Of a stretch of DNA of 13,578 nt, positions 1 to 7,500 are shown one piece after another. This DNA comes from Aquificales bacterium (GTDB taxonomy: Bacteria; Aquificota; Aquificia; Aquificales; Aquificaceae), in the NCBI GenBank assembly GCA_015491275.1, contig WFWF01000007.1, positions 1 through 13,578 on the forward strand. Reading direction: 5' to 3'. The notes beneath the pieces are model-generated. The model worked only from the letters and a program-made list of their open reading frames with translations. It was not told where the DNA came from and did no database searches. Position 1 is the stretch's first letter; every line of letters starts with the position of its first letter. The position numbers were made by a program, and so were the translations under genes.

Positions 1-42
1 CCCTTTGCGGATGATATTAGAAAAAGATTAATGGTAAAATAA
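1..42 (+). CDS. 3' end of an upstream gene (partial)
   Basis: Frame 1 is open from the window edge and ends in TAA at 40-42, reading PFADDIRKRLMVK. It stops 8 nt before the GTG of the carB gene, which is typical operon spacing in compact genomes. A second frame (2-31) is also open and ends in TAA, so the choice of frame rests only on spacing. Too little is present to name the product. Confidence 0.35.
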   Translation, partial: PFADDIRKRLMVK

Positions 43-50
43 TACCTTTA

Positions 51-1646
51 GTGAAGAAACGAATAATAATCCTCGGTAGCGGTCCTAATCGTATAGGTCA
101 AAGTATTGAATTTGATTACGCTTGTGTTCAAGCGGTCTTTGCGCTTCAGGAAGAAGGCTATGAAGCCATAATGGTCAACTGCAATCCAGAGACCGTATCC
201 ACTGACTATGACATATCCGACAGATTGTACTTTGAACCTATAGTTTATGAACATGTTATAGACATAATAAAAAGGGAAGAACCCGAGGGTGTGCTTATAC
301 AGTTCGGTGGTCAAACGCCTCTTAAACTGTCCCTTGCCCTTGAAAAGCAAGGTGTAAGAATACTCGGTACATCCCCGAGGAGTATTGATATAGCTGAGGA
401 CAGGGAGCTGTTCCGTTCTTTTATATCAAAAATAGGGATAAAACAACCGGAAAGCGGTACAGCAAGGAGCGTGGACGAGGCAAAAGCCATAGCGAAGAAA
501 ATAGGTTATCCCGTTCTTGTAAGACCTTCTTATGTACTCGGCGGTAGGGCTATGAAGATAATCTATGATGAGGAAGAGCTTCTCAAATATATAGGTGAGG
601 CGGTTGAGGTAAGCTTTGAAAGACCTATACTTATAGACAAATTTCTTGAGGACAGTGTGGAGCTTGATGTTGATGCGGTGGCTGACGGTGAAGATGTTTT
701 AATAGGTGCAATTATGGAACATATAGAGGAGGCAGGTGTTCATTCGGGAGACAGCGCTGCATCCATACCTCCCTATTCACTGTCCGAGGATATACTTTTG
801 AGGATAAAGGAATATACAAAGAAGATAGCAAAGGCGTTAAATGTTTGCGGACTCATAAATATACAGTATGCGGTAAAAGGTGAAGATATATATATACTTG
901 AGCTGAATCCGAGGGCTTCAAGGACAGTCCCCTTTGTGAGTAAGTCAGTAGGATATCCCCTTGCAAGGATAGCTGCTAAGGTTGCTGTGGGTAGAAAGCT
1001 GAGGAACTTGGTGGGAGAGGTGTTTGATCGTGTGGAAAAAGGTGAAACCCATCCCGCTTCCGACTTCCTTCCCAAGGATAGAATCTTTTATTCCGTTAAA
1101 GAGGTGGTCTTCCCTTGGAATCGTTTTCCTGAGGTTGATCCCGTACTCGGACCTGAGATGAGGAGTACGGGGGAGGTTATGGGTATAGACAAGGATTTTG
1201 GTATGGCCTTTTATAAGGCTCAGCTTGCTGCGGGTAATAGCTTGCCCCTTGAGGGTACCGTTTTTATATCAGTCGCGGATAGAGACAAACCCAAAATTGT
1301 TGAGTTGGCTAAGGGATTTATAGACCTCGGTTTTAAAGTATGTTCAACAAAGGGAACTCATAGGTTTCTCAGCGAGAAGGGTATAGAGTGTGAGCTTGTG
1401 CTTAAAGTCTCTGAAGGAAGACCCCATGTAGTTGATATGATAAGTAACGGAAAGATAGATATGATTATAAATACACCTTCAGGAAAGAGGGAGAGGAGCG
1501 ATGCATACTTTATAAGGAGATCCGCAGTACAGCATAAGATACCCTATACAACGACCGTCAGGGGTGGTTATGCCATGCTTGAGGCTGTGAAATCATTTAA
1601 AAAGAAGGGTGACTTTGAGGTGTATGCCCTTCAGGATCTGTTTTGA
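51..1646 (+). CDS. carB: Carbamoyl-phosphate synthase large subunit, C-terminal half (split CarB)
   Basis: This 531-aa protein corresponds to the second half of CarB, the synthetase half that phosphorylates carbamate with ATP to give carbamoyl phosphate for pyrimidine and arginine synthesis. It opens with the start of the second preATP-grasp domain (GSGPNRIGQSIEFDYA, about residues 9-24), continues with an ATP-grasp domain (about 120-310, including RPSYVLGGRAM, MEHIEEAGVHSGDS and ELNPRASRTVPF) and ends with an MGS-like allosteric domain (about 395-531). Full-length CarB is near 1,070 aa. An in-frame TAG at 18-20 bars extension upstream, so the N-terminal half must be a separate gene, as in Aquifex aeolicus. 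The start is GTG at 51 with no clear Shine-Dalgarno. The 3' end overlaps the convergent phosphoribosyltransferase gene by 16 bp. Confidence 0.93.
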   Translation: MKKRIIILGSGPNRIGQSIEFDYACVQAVFALQEEGYEAIMVNCNPETVSTDYDISDRLYFEPIVYEHVIDIIKREEPEGVLIQFGGQTPLKLSLALEKQGVRILGTSPRSIDIAEDRELFRSFISKIGIKQPESGTARSVDEAKAIAKKIGYPVLVRPSYVLGGRAMKIIYDEEELLKYIGEAVEVSFERPILIDKFLEDSVELDVDAVADGEDVLIGAIMEHIEEAGVHSGDSAASIPPYSLSEDILLRIKEYTKKIAKALNVCGLINIQYAVKGEDIYILELNPRASRTVPFVSKSVGYPLARIAAKVAVGRKLRNLVGEVFDRVEKGETHPASDFLPKDRIFYSVKEVVFPWNRFPEVDPVLGPEMRSTGEVMGIDKDFGMAFYKAQLAAGNSLPLEGTVFISVADRDKPKIVELAKGFIDLGFKVCSTKGTHRFLSEKGIECELVLKVSEGRPHVVDMISNGKIDMIINTPSGKRERSDAYFIRRSAVQHKIPYTTTVRGGYAMLEAVKSFKKKGDFEVYALQDLF

Positions 1647-2299
1647 TAGAACAATCCTTCCCTTTTTGCCCTTTCTATAATTTTTAGTACCTCTTCATCT
1701 TCAAGTTGTTTAAAGTCTTTGTAAAACATACCTACCGCAAAGGAGCCTTCCTTTGCCTTGTAAAAGCAGAACACATTATCGCATAGCTGACCTATTTTTG
1801 AAACGGTATCCTCGGGACATACGGGTGATACTACCATAACTTCCTTCGCACCTTTTCTCTTTACATAGTTTATGCCTGCTATGACGGTGTAGCCTGTTGC
1901 TATTCCGTCATCAACAATGATTACCTTTTTATCTCTTACTTCTGGCTCTTTACCTCCCAAAAATTTATTGATCCTATCTTTTATCTTGCTTAACTCCTTT
2001 GCTTTAACCCTTTCAATCTCTTCTTCGGAAATCCTTGCGTATCTTACAACAGCTTCATCAATGTAGCTTATACCGTCGGGATCTATGGAGCCGAAGGCAG
2101 CTTCTTCGTTCCACGGTATGCCGAGCTTCCTGACTATGATTAGACTGAAGGGTATGTTGAGGACCTTAGCCATATTGTAGGCAATTTCTACGCCTCCCCT
2201 CGGTATTGCAAGAAGTACAGTATTTTCCTTGTCTTCAATTTTGTCTCTTAACAGTTCACCCGTAAGCTTACCCGCATGGGTTCTATTCTCAAAAAGCAT
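1631..2299 (-). CDS. COG1926-type predicted phosphoribosyltransferase
   Basis: The 222-aa protein has the signature of the predicted phosphoribosyltransferase group COG1926. An N-terminal F-x-N-R-x-x-A-G-x-L segment (3-12) is followed by LAIPRGGVEIA (31-41), VRKLGIPWNEEAAFGSI (55-71) and the PRPP-binding loop VIIVDDGIATGYTV (about 126-139). The C-terminal FAVGMFYKDFKQLEDEEV is also typical of the group. The family presumably transfers phosphoribosyl groups, but the substrate is unknown. Its ATG overlaps the end of the upstream TIGR00725-like gene by 11 nt (2289-2299), and only a weak AGAAG lies upstream, suggesting translational coupling. It converges on carB with a 16-bp overlap and no visible terminator between them. 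Confidence 0.85.
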   Translation of the reverse strand: MLFENRTHAGKLTGELLRDKIEDKENTVLLAIPRGGVEIAYNMAKVLNIPFSLIIVRKLGIPWNEEAAFGSIDPDGISYIDEAVVRYARISEEEIERVKAKELSKIKDRINKFLGGKEPEVRDKKVIIVDDGIATGYTVIAGINYVKRKGAKEVMVVSPVCPEDTVSKIGQLCDNVFCFYKAKEGSFAVGMFYKDFKQLEDEEVLKIIERAKREGLFYQNRS

Positions 2300-2744
2300 T
2301 TTTATAAAAATCTTCTACTTTCTTTATAATATCTTCAACCCTTTCTACTTTCTCAACCCCTTCTATATTGTGTGTTTTGTATCCTACGATGTATTTACCT
2401 AGAATAAGGGCGTAGGCTATCTCGGAGAGTGTTCCCCAGTTACCCCCTATGGCTATCACCATGTCCCCCGTGGCAACGACTATCGGGTTCCTGTTCCAAC
2501 TTAAACCCGTGTTTATCTTTATATCAACCCAAGGGTTAGCCTCCTCCCCTGTATAAGAGGGCATTATACCTATGGTCAGACCGCCTTTTTCCTTTGCTCC
2601 TTTACATACACCTTCCATTACTCCCGTTCTTCCCCCGCATACGACTGTTATCCCCCTTTCCGCCAATAGTTTGCCCACTTCATAGGCTACTTTGTACTCT
2701 TCTTCATTGGCTTGTGAAGAACCTATAACTGATACTATTTTCAT
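2289..2744 (-). CDS. TIGR00725/LOG-like Rossmann-fold nucleotide-binding protein
   Basis: The 151-aa protein looks like a TIGR00725-type member of the SLOG/LOG superfamily. It begins MKIVSVIGSS, a Rossmann-type first strand, followed by VVCGGRTGVMEGV (about 34-46) and the hallmark GGNWGTLSEIA (about 100-110), the GGxGTxxE-like motif that holds the phosphate and ribose of a nucleotide. Related LOG enzymes cleave nucleotide 5'-monophosphates, but this subgroup lacks an assigned substrate. ATG at 2744 is preceded by AGGGA at suitable spacing. It overlaps the downstream phosphoribosyltransferase gene by 11 nt, so the two are probably one operon and may share a nucleotide-linked role, which is inference only. 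Confidence 0.85.
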   Translation of the reverse strand: MKIVSVIGSSQANEEEYKVAYEVGKLLAERGITVVCGGRTGVMEGVCKGAKEKGGLTIGIMPSYTGEEANPWVDIKINTGLSWNRNPIVVATGDMVIAIGGNWGTLSEIAYALILGKYIVGYKTHNIEGVEKVERVEDIIKKVEDFYKNAF

Positions 2745-3064
2745 TTTCCCTATGCTGTTACTTTTTTATGGAAAGTGATTTATATCCTTTTACCTTAGCC
2801 AATAAGGTTGTAAATGAACCGAAAACCGCCCTTTCTCCATAACCCAAACCATCCTCAACAAAATACACCTTCTCCATCATTCTAAAAACTTTAACTCTAT
2901 CATTCTAAAAAACAATAACAAGTGTTAATAATCGTTCCTTGAATGATAATTTTGCGATAATATACAGATAGTTGTCAATTATCTTTTAATGAGCGGTAAA
3001 TTGACTATCTACAACAGATTTTTGCATGTTAATCTCAAAAATTAGAAAAATAGAAAAGCGAAAT
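2745..3064. other. Gene-free AT-rich spacer, probable host/accessory junction
   Basis: These 320 bases carry no credible ORF on either strand. Visible items are a small hairpin ACCTTA/TAAGGT (2792-2797 and 2803-2808), a 13-nt direct repeat ATCATTCTAAAAA at 2876-2888 and 2899-2911, and short GATAAT/ATTATC inversions around 2945-2983. No clear promoter was found for the gene starting at 2744. The spacer separates ordinary metabolic genes on the left from accessory genes on the right. Confidence 0.6.
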
Positions 3065-3081
3065 TTAGAATGATGGGAAGG
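2868..3081. repeat. Imperfect ~18-bp inverted repeat around the end of the toxin-like gene
   Basis: CCTTCTCCATCATTCTAAA at 2868-2886 is matched in reverse complement by 3064-3081, with one single-base gap and otherwise identity. Thirteen bases (CCATCATTCTAAA) match without a gap. The right arm contains the stop codon of the toxin-like gene. A further forward partial copy lies at 2899-2911. No target-site duplication is evident outside the arms. It may be a small element remnant or a pair of regulatory sites. Confidence 0.5.
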
Positions 3082-3469
3082 GGGAATCTAAAAGACTCCG
3101 TAGGTGGTTTTTTATCCAGGCTTCAACATAATCGGATTCTGTTAATATATGAATACAGTTTCTTATGAGGTCCTTAGGAAGCTCACATCTTTTATAAGGT
3201 GAATAGTTAATAAACCTTTTATCCTCTATGGCATATACACCCATTACATCAAGTACGCTATCAACTTCAAAGCACGGAATATTTGAAAACACAATGTGAG
3301 GTATTGTCTTTCTTGTTCCAAAAGCGTAATAACCTGTCCTTGATGTCGTAGTACAAATAATGTGATAGTTGTCTTCTGTTGTTCCGAAGTATATGAACCA
3401 TCTGCGCTTGGGTCTTCCGTGTCTTCCATGGAATCTATCAATAACTATTACACTCCCCACAGGGAACAA
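3065..3469 (-). CDS. Probable toxin partner of the Panacea antitoxin (PemK/MazF-like)
   Basis: The 134-aa product begins FPVGSVIVIDRF and continues with RRWFIYFGTTEDNYHIICTT. This hydrophobic beta-strand pattern resembles the SH3-like barrel of PemK/MazF ribonucleases, which cleave mRNA, but no decisive catalytic motif is visible, so the family is a guess. The gene starts 3 nt after the stop of the Panacea gene, in antitoxin-then-toxin order, which is the main support for a toxin role. The chosen start is TTG at 3469, because GGGAG in the end of the antitoxin gene lies 8-9 nt upstream; a GTG three codons later is an alternative. The stop codon lies in the right arm of an inverted repeat. It could instead be an unrelated small barrel protein. 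Confidence 0.6.
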   Translation of the reverse strand: MFPVGSVIVIDRFHGRHGRPKRRWFIYFGTTEDNYHIICTTTSRTGYYAFGTRKTIPHIVFSNIPCFEVDSVLDVMGVYAIEDKRFINYSPYKRCELPKDLIRNCIHILTESDYVEAWIKNHLRSLLDSPFPSF

Positions 3470-3472
3470 TTC

Positions 3473-4039
3473 TTATTCTCCCATAAGCATTTTGTATGTT
3501 TGTAATCTTTCTTCCTTTATTTTTTTATCCTCAACTCCCTCAAGTTCATCCTCATACCTTATTAACGAATTGGGCTTTCTATTGTAAGCTTTTTTCCAAG
3601 CTTTTATATCCTCGTGAGATGCATCGCTTACAACACGCGTTCCTATTGATTTATCCGCAAAAATCTCTATAAGTTTGTCCATGAGCTTTATCTCGTAATC
3701 AGAGAAGTATTTCAAATCCGGTTCGATTCCCGTAAGCGGATAAATATACACCACATTGCCCAAATCACTTTCCCTGACTAATTTATAGCATTTTCCTGTC
3801 TTGTTACCTTCCGTTTGTTCTATCTCTTTATGTAAATCAATGGGTACAGGTCCGTATTCCATGGCAACGTACTTCAATCCTATGGCAGGTCTTCCCGTTT
3901 CCCTTACGGATCTGAAATCAAGAAACGCAAGGTACTTGTAGAGCAAGGTTTTGGTTAGAGGTTTTTTTGTTTTTTCGTAATGCTTTCTTGCAAAATACCC
4001 TATAGCATTTTCAAGTTTATTTTTCCTTAACTTCAGCAT
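3473..4039 (-). CDS. Panacea-domain (SocA/DUF4065-like) antitoxin
   Basis: The 188-aa protein carries the Panacea/DUF4065 signature. LLYKYLAFLDFR (32-43) is followed by TGRPAIGLKYVAMEYGPVP (about 48-66), matching the family pattern of a helix, G-x-x-Y-V-A-M and Y-G-P-V-P. A later FSDYEIKLMDKLIEIFADKS and a SHED-type segment complete the family layout. Panacea domains are known as versatile neutralising domains in toxin-antitoxin pairs, and SocA adapts its toxin for proteolysis. Here the domain spans nearly the whole protein. ATG at 4039 has GAGGGA about 8 nt upstream and an extended -10 promoter just before it. The next gene begins 3 nt downstream, supporting a bicistronic TA unit. Confidence 0.8.
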   Translation of the reverse strand: MLKLRKNKLENAIGYFARKHYEKTKKPLTKTLLYKYLAFLDFRSVRETGRPAIGLKYVAMEYGPVPIDLHKEIEQTEGNKTGKCYKLVRESDLGNVVYIYPLTGIEPDLKYFSDYEIKLMDKLIEIFADKSIGTRVVSDASHEDIKAWKKAYNRKPNSLIRYEDELEGVEDKKIKEERLQTYKMLMGE

Positions 4040-4057
4040 TATCTTTCCCTCATTTAC

Positions 4058-4073
4058 ATTGCAAATTATATCA
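4058..4073 (-). promoter_or_regulatory. Extended -10 promoter of the toxin-antitoxin unit
   Basis: On the minus strand TGATATAAT (4073-4065) is an extended -10 element with a perfect TATAAT. No good -35 is present, as is usual for extended -10 promoters. Transcription would start near 4058, about 19 nt before the antitoxin ATG. A TGAC-N4-GTCA palindrome at 4092-4103 lies just upstream and could be an operator. Confidence 0.6.
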
Positions 4074-4117
4074 GGTATATACAGGAAGATATGACCGCAG
4101 TCACGGGAAAAAAGAGC

Positions 4118-4146
4118 TTTACATAAAAGAACAAGGGTTATATATT
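4118..4146 (+). promoter_or_regulatory. Promoter of the coiled-coil protein gene
   Basis: TTTACA (4118-4123) and TATATT (4141-4146) are separated by 17 bp on the plus strand, giving a start near 4153 and a leader of about 22 nt before the ATG at 4175. The leader carries a G-rich ribosome site (GGGGGGAAG, 4162-4170). The promoter is divergent from that of the antitoxin. Confidence 0.65.
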
Positions 4147-4174
4147 AAAAGGACAAACAACGGGGGGAAGAGTG

Positions 4175-4582
4175 ATGAAGTTTTTTCATAAGGGTGAGAA
4201 AGAGAATAAGACGGAATTGGAAGGAGGTGAATTGAAAAGAGATCCTAAATTTATGGCACTTTTGGAAATAGTAGGCATTAAAATACCGGGTTATAATGCA
4301 CCTTATAAAGATGAAAGTCATACATCTTCTGTGAAGGGAAACGAAAATGCGGAAACCCCCTCCGGATCAGGAGAAAGGAGGGAAGTAAAGATGGAAGCAC
4401 CTAAAAACAGGGATGAAATACTTCTTGAGATACTTAAGGAACTTAAGGAGCTTAATGCGAATGTGAAGGCTCTTATTGTTAGAGTTGATGCGGAAAGGGA
4501 AGAAATGAGACAACTTGCATCCTTCATGCTTAAGGAAATAGATCAAATGCTCAAAGATTTGTCCAGAGGTATGGGTTGTTAA
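4175..4582 (+). CDS. Small charged coiled-coil protein, unknown
   Basis: The 135-aa product is not recognised. It has a short basic N-terminus (MKFFHKGEKENK), a segment DPKFMALLEIVGIKIPGY (about 23-40), a low-complexity polar linker (about 45-75), and a C-terminal half rich in Leu, Glu and Lys with heptad-like spacing (about 78-130), predicted to form a coiled coil. No signal peptide or membrane segment is seen. ATG at 4175 is preferred over an adjacent GTG at 4172 because the G-rich Shine-Dalgarno is better spaced. It has its own promoter, and its stop overlaps the convergent TraG-like stop by 3 bp. The context suggests a cargo or accessory gene of the mobile element; a DNA-binding or adaptor role is only a guess. 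Confidence 0.8.
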   Translation: MKFFHKGEKENKTELEGGELKRDPKFMALLEIVGIKIPGYNAPYKDESHTSSVKGNENAETPSGSGERREVKMEAPKNRDEILLEILKELKELNANVKALIVRVDAEREEMRQLASFMLKEIDQMLKDLSRGMGC

Positions 4583-7500
4583 TCTAACTTTCCTATTATA
4601 AACTCATTCTTATCCACATTCCTGACTATCCTCCCCGTATTCACATCATATATCTGTCCTTGAGTGTTAACGCTCAATCCTTTTTCCGCCAAAGCGGAGT
4701 AATCGTAGATATTTCCCTCTTCGTCAAGCCTTACCGGTTTTCCTTCATAGTTCAGGTAAAAGTTGGGATCGGTTCTCATGGTGTCAAGGACCTGTTCTCT
4801 TACTCCACTGTCGCTCCAGATCTGTTGTTTGAGTTCTTCCCCGCTTAAGTTTCTTGCCTGAAGCAGGGCTTTGTTGAATTCTTTGTTGAACTCTTCCCTG
4901 CTTACTTTATCATCCACTATTCCCATATCCCTCGCAAGCAAATAACCGTCTATTCCCATGGATACAAGTGTTCCCGGTCCGGGAAATGTTGAAGCTATAC
5001 CGCTTGCCAATTCAAGGATGGCTCCTTTCACATCACCCGCTTGTGCCCTTTCGTAGGCAAAATAAGCCCCCACCGCAAGACCAGTCAGAGGAATTTTCTT
5101 CAAAATTGACTTTGCCCCTTCTTCTCCCACTTGTTTGATTATGGATTTTTCTATATTAGGAACAACACTGGAAATATTTTTCTGTATTCTATTTACAGCT
5201 TCCGGGTTTCTTTCAAATGCTTTTCTGGCTATATCATCCATTTCTTGAAGTATTCCCACTCTTTTGACAGGATCATTTGTTCTTATAAGCTGTTCCCTGA
5301 GCTCTATCATTCTTTGTGCTTCGCTGTCTGTAAGTTCTATACCATAACGCTTTGCATACTCCTTAAGCTGTTCAGGTTTGTTTATTCCCTCAAGTTCAGG
5401 GAAAGAACCTCTTGCAGAAGGTGGTGGTTTTACCTCAGGAGGTTTTTTACCTCCTGGCAAAGATTTTATTTCGGTTCCACCACCTCTCGGGATAGATCTC
5501 CGAGGAAATAATCCGAGCAAAGATGAGGCAAAAAATGCCCCCGCAAGGGCTTTTGCAATCGTTTCCCTGTTTGATAGAGATTCTTCTACCTTGCCTTCTG
5601 TACTTTCTCCTTCCGACTTTGCTCTTGCTATACCCTGACCTGCAAAGTTACGAAGATTTTTCAAACCACCTTCCACCTTGTCTTTTTGATCAGCCAGTTG
5701 TTTTTCAACATCTCCCCTGATATCCCTACCCTCCAAATTTGAGGTATCCACATCAACGTAACCTGCGGATTCGGTTCTTTCCTTAGCCATTTCCAAAACA
5801 TCCCTTCTGAATTCCGAATCCGACACAAATCTGTTTATCAGATTGTCAAGCTCTTTCCAGTTGTTTTCGGACAGCTTTTTCAAAGCGGAATCAACACTCA
5901 AGTTGTTTTCCTTAGCATACACATCTATCAAAGCGGGAACCACATCCTTTGACATACTCAAGCCTTTGCTCTGTATCTCCGAGAAAGTATCCCTTATGCT
6001 CTTCAGTTCGTTCTCCGCATACCTCAAGTTCTCGGAAATAATCTTGGAAAAATCCGTACCGAAAGATTGCGTCTCTTCTCCTCTCCTGCCGGTACCGTAC
6101 AAAGATCCCACTCTTCCGCCTTCACCCACCTGCGTCTTTTCCCTACCCCCAAATGTAATCCCCGCTTCCGCACCACCTTCCCTTCCGAGATACGTCTTTA
6201 TACCGGGCAAATACTTAGGAAGTACTTTTTGCACCTTAGAAGGAAGCCTTTTCAAAATTTCGGAAAGTCCTATTGCAACTGGTGATTTTCTTGATGTTCC
6301 CGCACTCCCACCGAGTCCTATTCTGTAACCGTCTTCTATTTCCTTCAAAGCCTGCCATGTTTTTTCAACCTCTTCTGCAGATATTTCACCTCTTGCAAAT
6401 GCCCCTACTAAAGCGGAATATACCGCCCTGCTTGTTTCCGACCATCCCTCGGTTTTTTCCTTCAGGCGGTTAACAGCTTCGCTGATCGCCCGTTCTCTTT
6501 GACCTATTTTTTGAAGGATCTCGCTTTCTTCAACCCTTCTCGGAATATTGTGAACAGAAATAATTCCCTGATCGGTTACTGTTGCTCCAACACCCCCAAC
6601 CGTCACATGCCCTGCGTAGTTTCCTTCTCCCAATATTACGGAATATTCACCGCCCGTTCCCGTCATAAAGCTAAGTTTCATACCTTTCTCCGTAGGAACC
6701 AAAGATACCGCCCTGAGATCACTTTCACTGAGCCCCCTATCCGCCAAGAAAGATCTGATATCCGCTGTCAAGGAAGGATTAAGTGTACTCAAGTTTCTCA
6801 TTAATACCTCACCGCTTGGAGCGGATATAACCGTACCTTTGCCGACCGGTTGCATCATTCCATTTTTATCAACAAACACATCTTTTGCACGAAATCCGTC
6901 ACTTCCCACAAAAGAAGACACGAAATCTCCCTTGTCCGTCCTATACCCGGTAGCATAACCTTCCGACATTCCCAAGCTGTATGGTTTTGAAAAAGTGTTA
7001 TGAGTTTCCGTCCCGATCGTAACATTCCCCCACCCCGTTGTATTTCCCGAGAATGTATTTATATTTGCGGTGTTTTGCGATACCGCTCCCACCGTTGAAT
7101 TGGCAAGGGCGGTTGTAAGATCGGAATACCCCCTTACCCTTACATTCCCCGCTTCAAAGTTACCGCTTGCCATAACCTTGGTTCCGTGTTCTTCCCTCAG
7201 TTCACCGGACATTCCCTTTGCAAACTGGGTCATTGCATAGAGGGATCCCGTTGCAAGAAAGAGAGTAATTACCGGAATAAAATCCGACATCAAAGAACTT
7301 ATCTGTGCTGCTTTATTGAAGGCAAGATTCAATCTGTCTATCTGGGATAATGTAAAGTCAAACTTTTGATTGTCACCGACGGATAGGAAAAGCAATGATA
7401 CGGTTATAACTTCCGCAATTGACCACAAAACCAACCAAAGAAATGCAGTTATCCATCCGTAAAATATCCTTGCACCTATGGGAGTTATAAACAAAATTGC

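Noticed and set aside
2792..2808. ACCTTA/TAAGGT hairpin as a terminator
   Set aside because: Only six pairs and no U-run on either strand.
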